Shown: positions 63,828 to 64,000 of the stretch, piece after piece
Position numbering within the stretch: position 1 is the first letter of the stretch
Layout of the letters: each line of letters opens with the position of its first letter
Assembly (NCBI GenBank): GCA_965112735.1
Contig: OZ218951.1
Location: forward strand, 4,464,001-4,528,000
Direction: 5' to 3'
Length of the DNA: 64,000 nt
DNA from: Phaeosaccion multiseriatum
Taxonomy: Eukaryota > Ochrophyta, other classes
Notes under the pieces: generated by a model
What the model saw: the letters and a program-made list of their open reading frames with translations, nothing else
Databases searched by the model: none
Told to the model about the DNA's origin: nothing
Translations under genes and position numbers: made by a program

Positions 63828-64000
63828 CCCATGCACTGCGGATGAGGGACGTCCAAGGGCTTCTCCAGGCGGCGAGCGAGCTGCTGGTGGCTCCAAGGGC
63901 GGCTTCCAGGATCCTTTATAGGAAAAAGGGGGAGAATGACGGAAATCCCATTGGTGATACAGGACGCCGCCAGTCTTTAGACTCCCTTCAGTCTTCAGGC

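Overview
This is a nuclear window from a eukaryotic alga. Genes have many short spliceosomal introns (GT-AG, pyrimidine-rich 3' ends), coding DNA is GC-rich, and microsatellites fill introns and low-complexity exons. One protein carries a signal-peptide-plus-transit leader with a C-S-S-F cleavage-like motif, as expected for a red-derived secondary plastid. Kinesin-light-chain-type TPR relics also fit. My best guess is a photosynthetic stramenopile (ochrophyte, possibly a eustigmatophyte); the exact lineage is not established.

Layout. 0.3-4.9 kb: a plastid-type formate/nitrite transporter (3' part off the left edge), divergent from a PICOT-type glutaredoxin. 5-10 kb: TPR relics, a poly-Gln/fatty-acid-binding-protein-like gene, an ankyrin pseudogene split by a fold-back element, a solitary 5S rRNA gene and a GGCCTAG-rich inverted-repeat element. 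10.2-20.5 kb: a 26-exon nucleotide-kinase gene (adenylate kinase x2, UMP/CMP kinase, two degenerate NDP-kinase domains, Dpy-30-like tail). 21-31.4 kb: a glomulin/ALF4-like protein, an L1-domain ribosome-biogenesis protein, an ankyrin protein and a HAD nucleotidase-like protein. 32.7-37.9 kb: an ammonium transporter whose introns hold very large tetra- and pentanucleotide arrays. 38.7-51.7 kb (minus): a 16-exon gene for a WD40-like/ankyrin-like/TRP-like cation channel whose reading frame runs through a coiled coil into a nucleoside 2-deoxyribosyltransferase-like domain and a Nudix hydrolase domain. 51.9-52.9 kb: a small unknown gene. 53-60 kb: an inositol polyphosphate 4-phosphatase. 61.3-63.8 kb: an IMPACT (RWD plus UPF0029) protein.

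The most interesting object is the channel-enzyme fusion. All 16 proposed exons keep a consistent phase and sum to exactly 2775 codons including stop. The design parallels animal TRPM2 (channel plus Nudix) but uses a different Nudix module, one paired with a deoxyribosyltransferase-like domain. The kinase gene is a second unusual fusion. Functionally the window holds nitrogen import (ammonium, formate/nitrite), nucleotide metabolism or sensing (multi-kinase, HAD nucleotidase, channel-Nudix), phosphoinositide signalling and translation or ribosome control. Nothing in the sequence shows co-regulation beyond several divergent gene pairs.

All exon models were read by eye from splice consensus, phase and family similarity; no alignment or transcript data were available.
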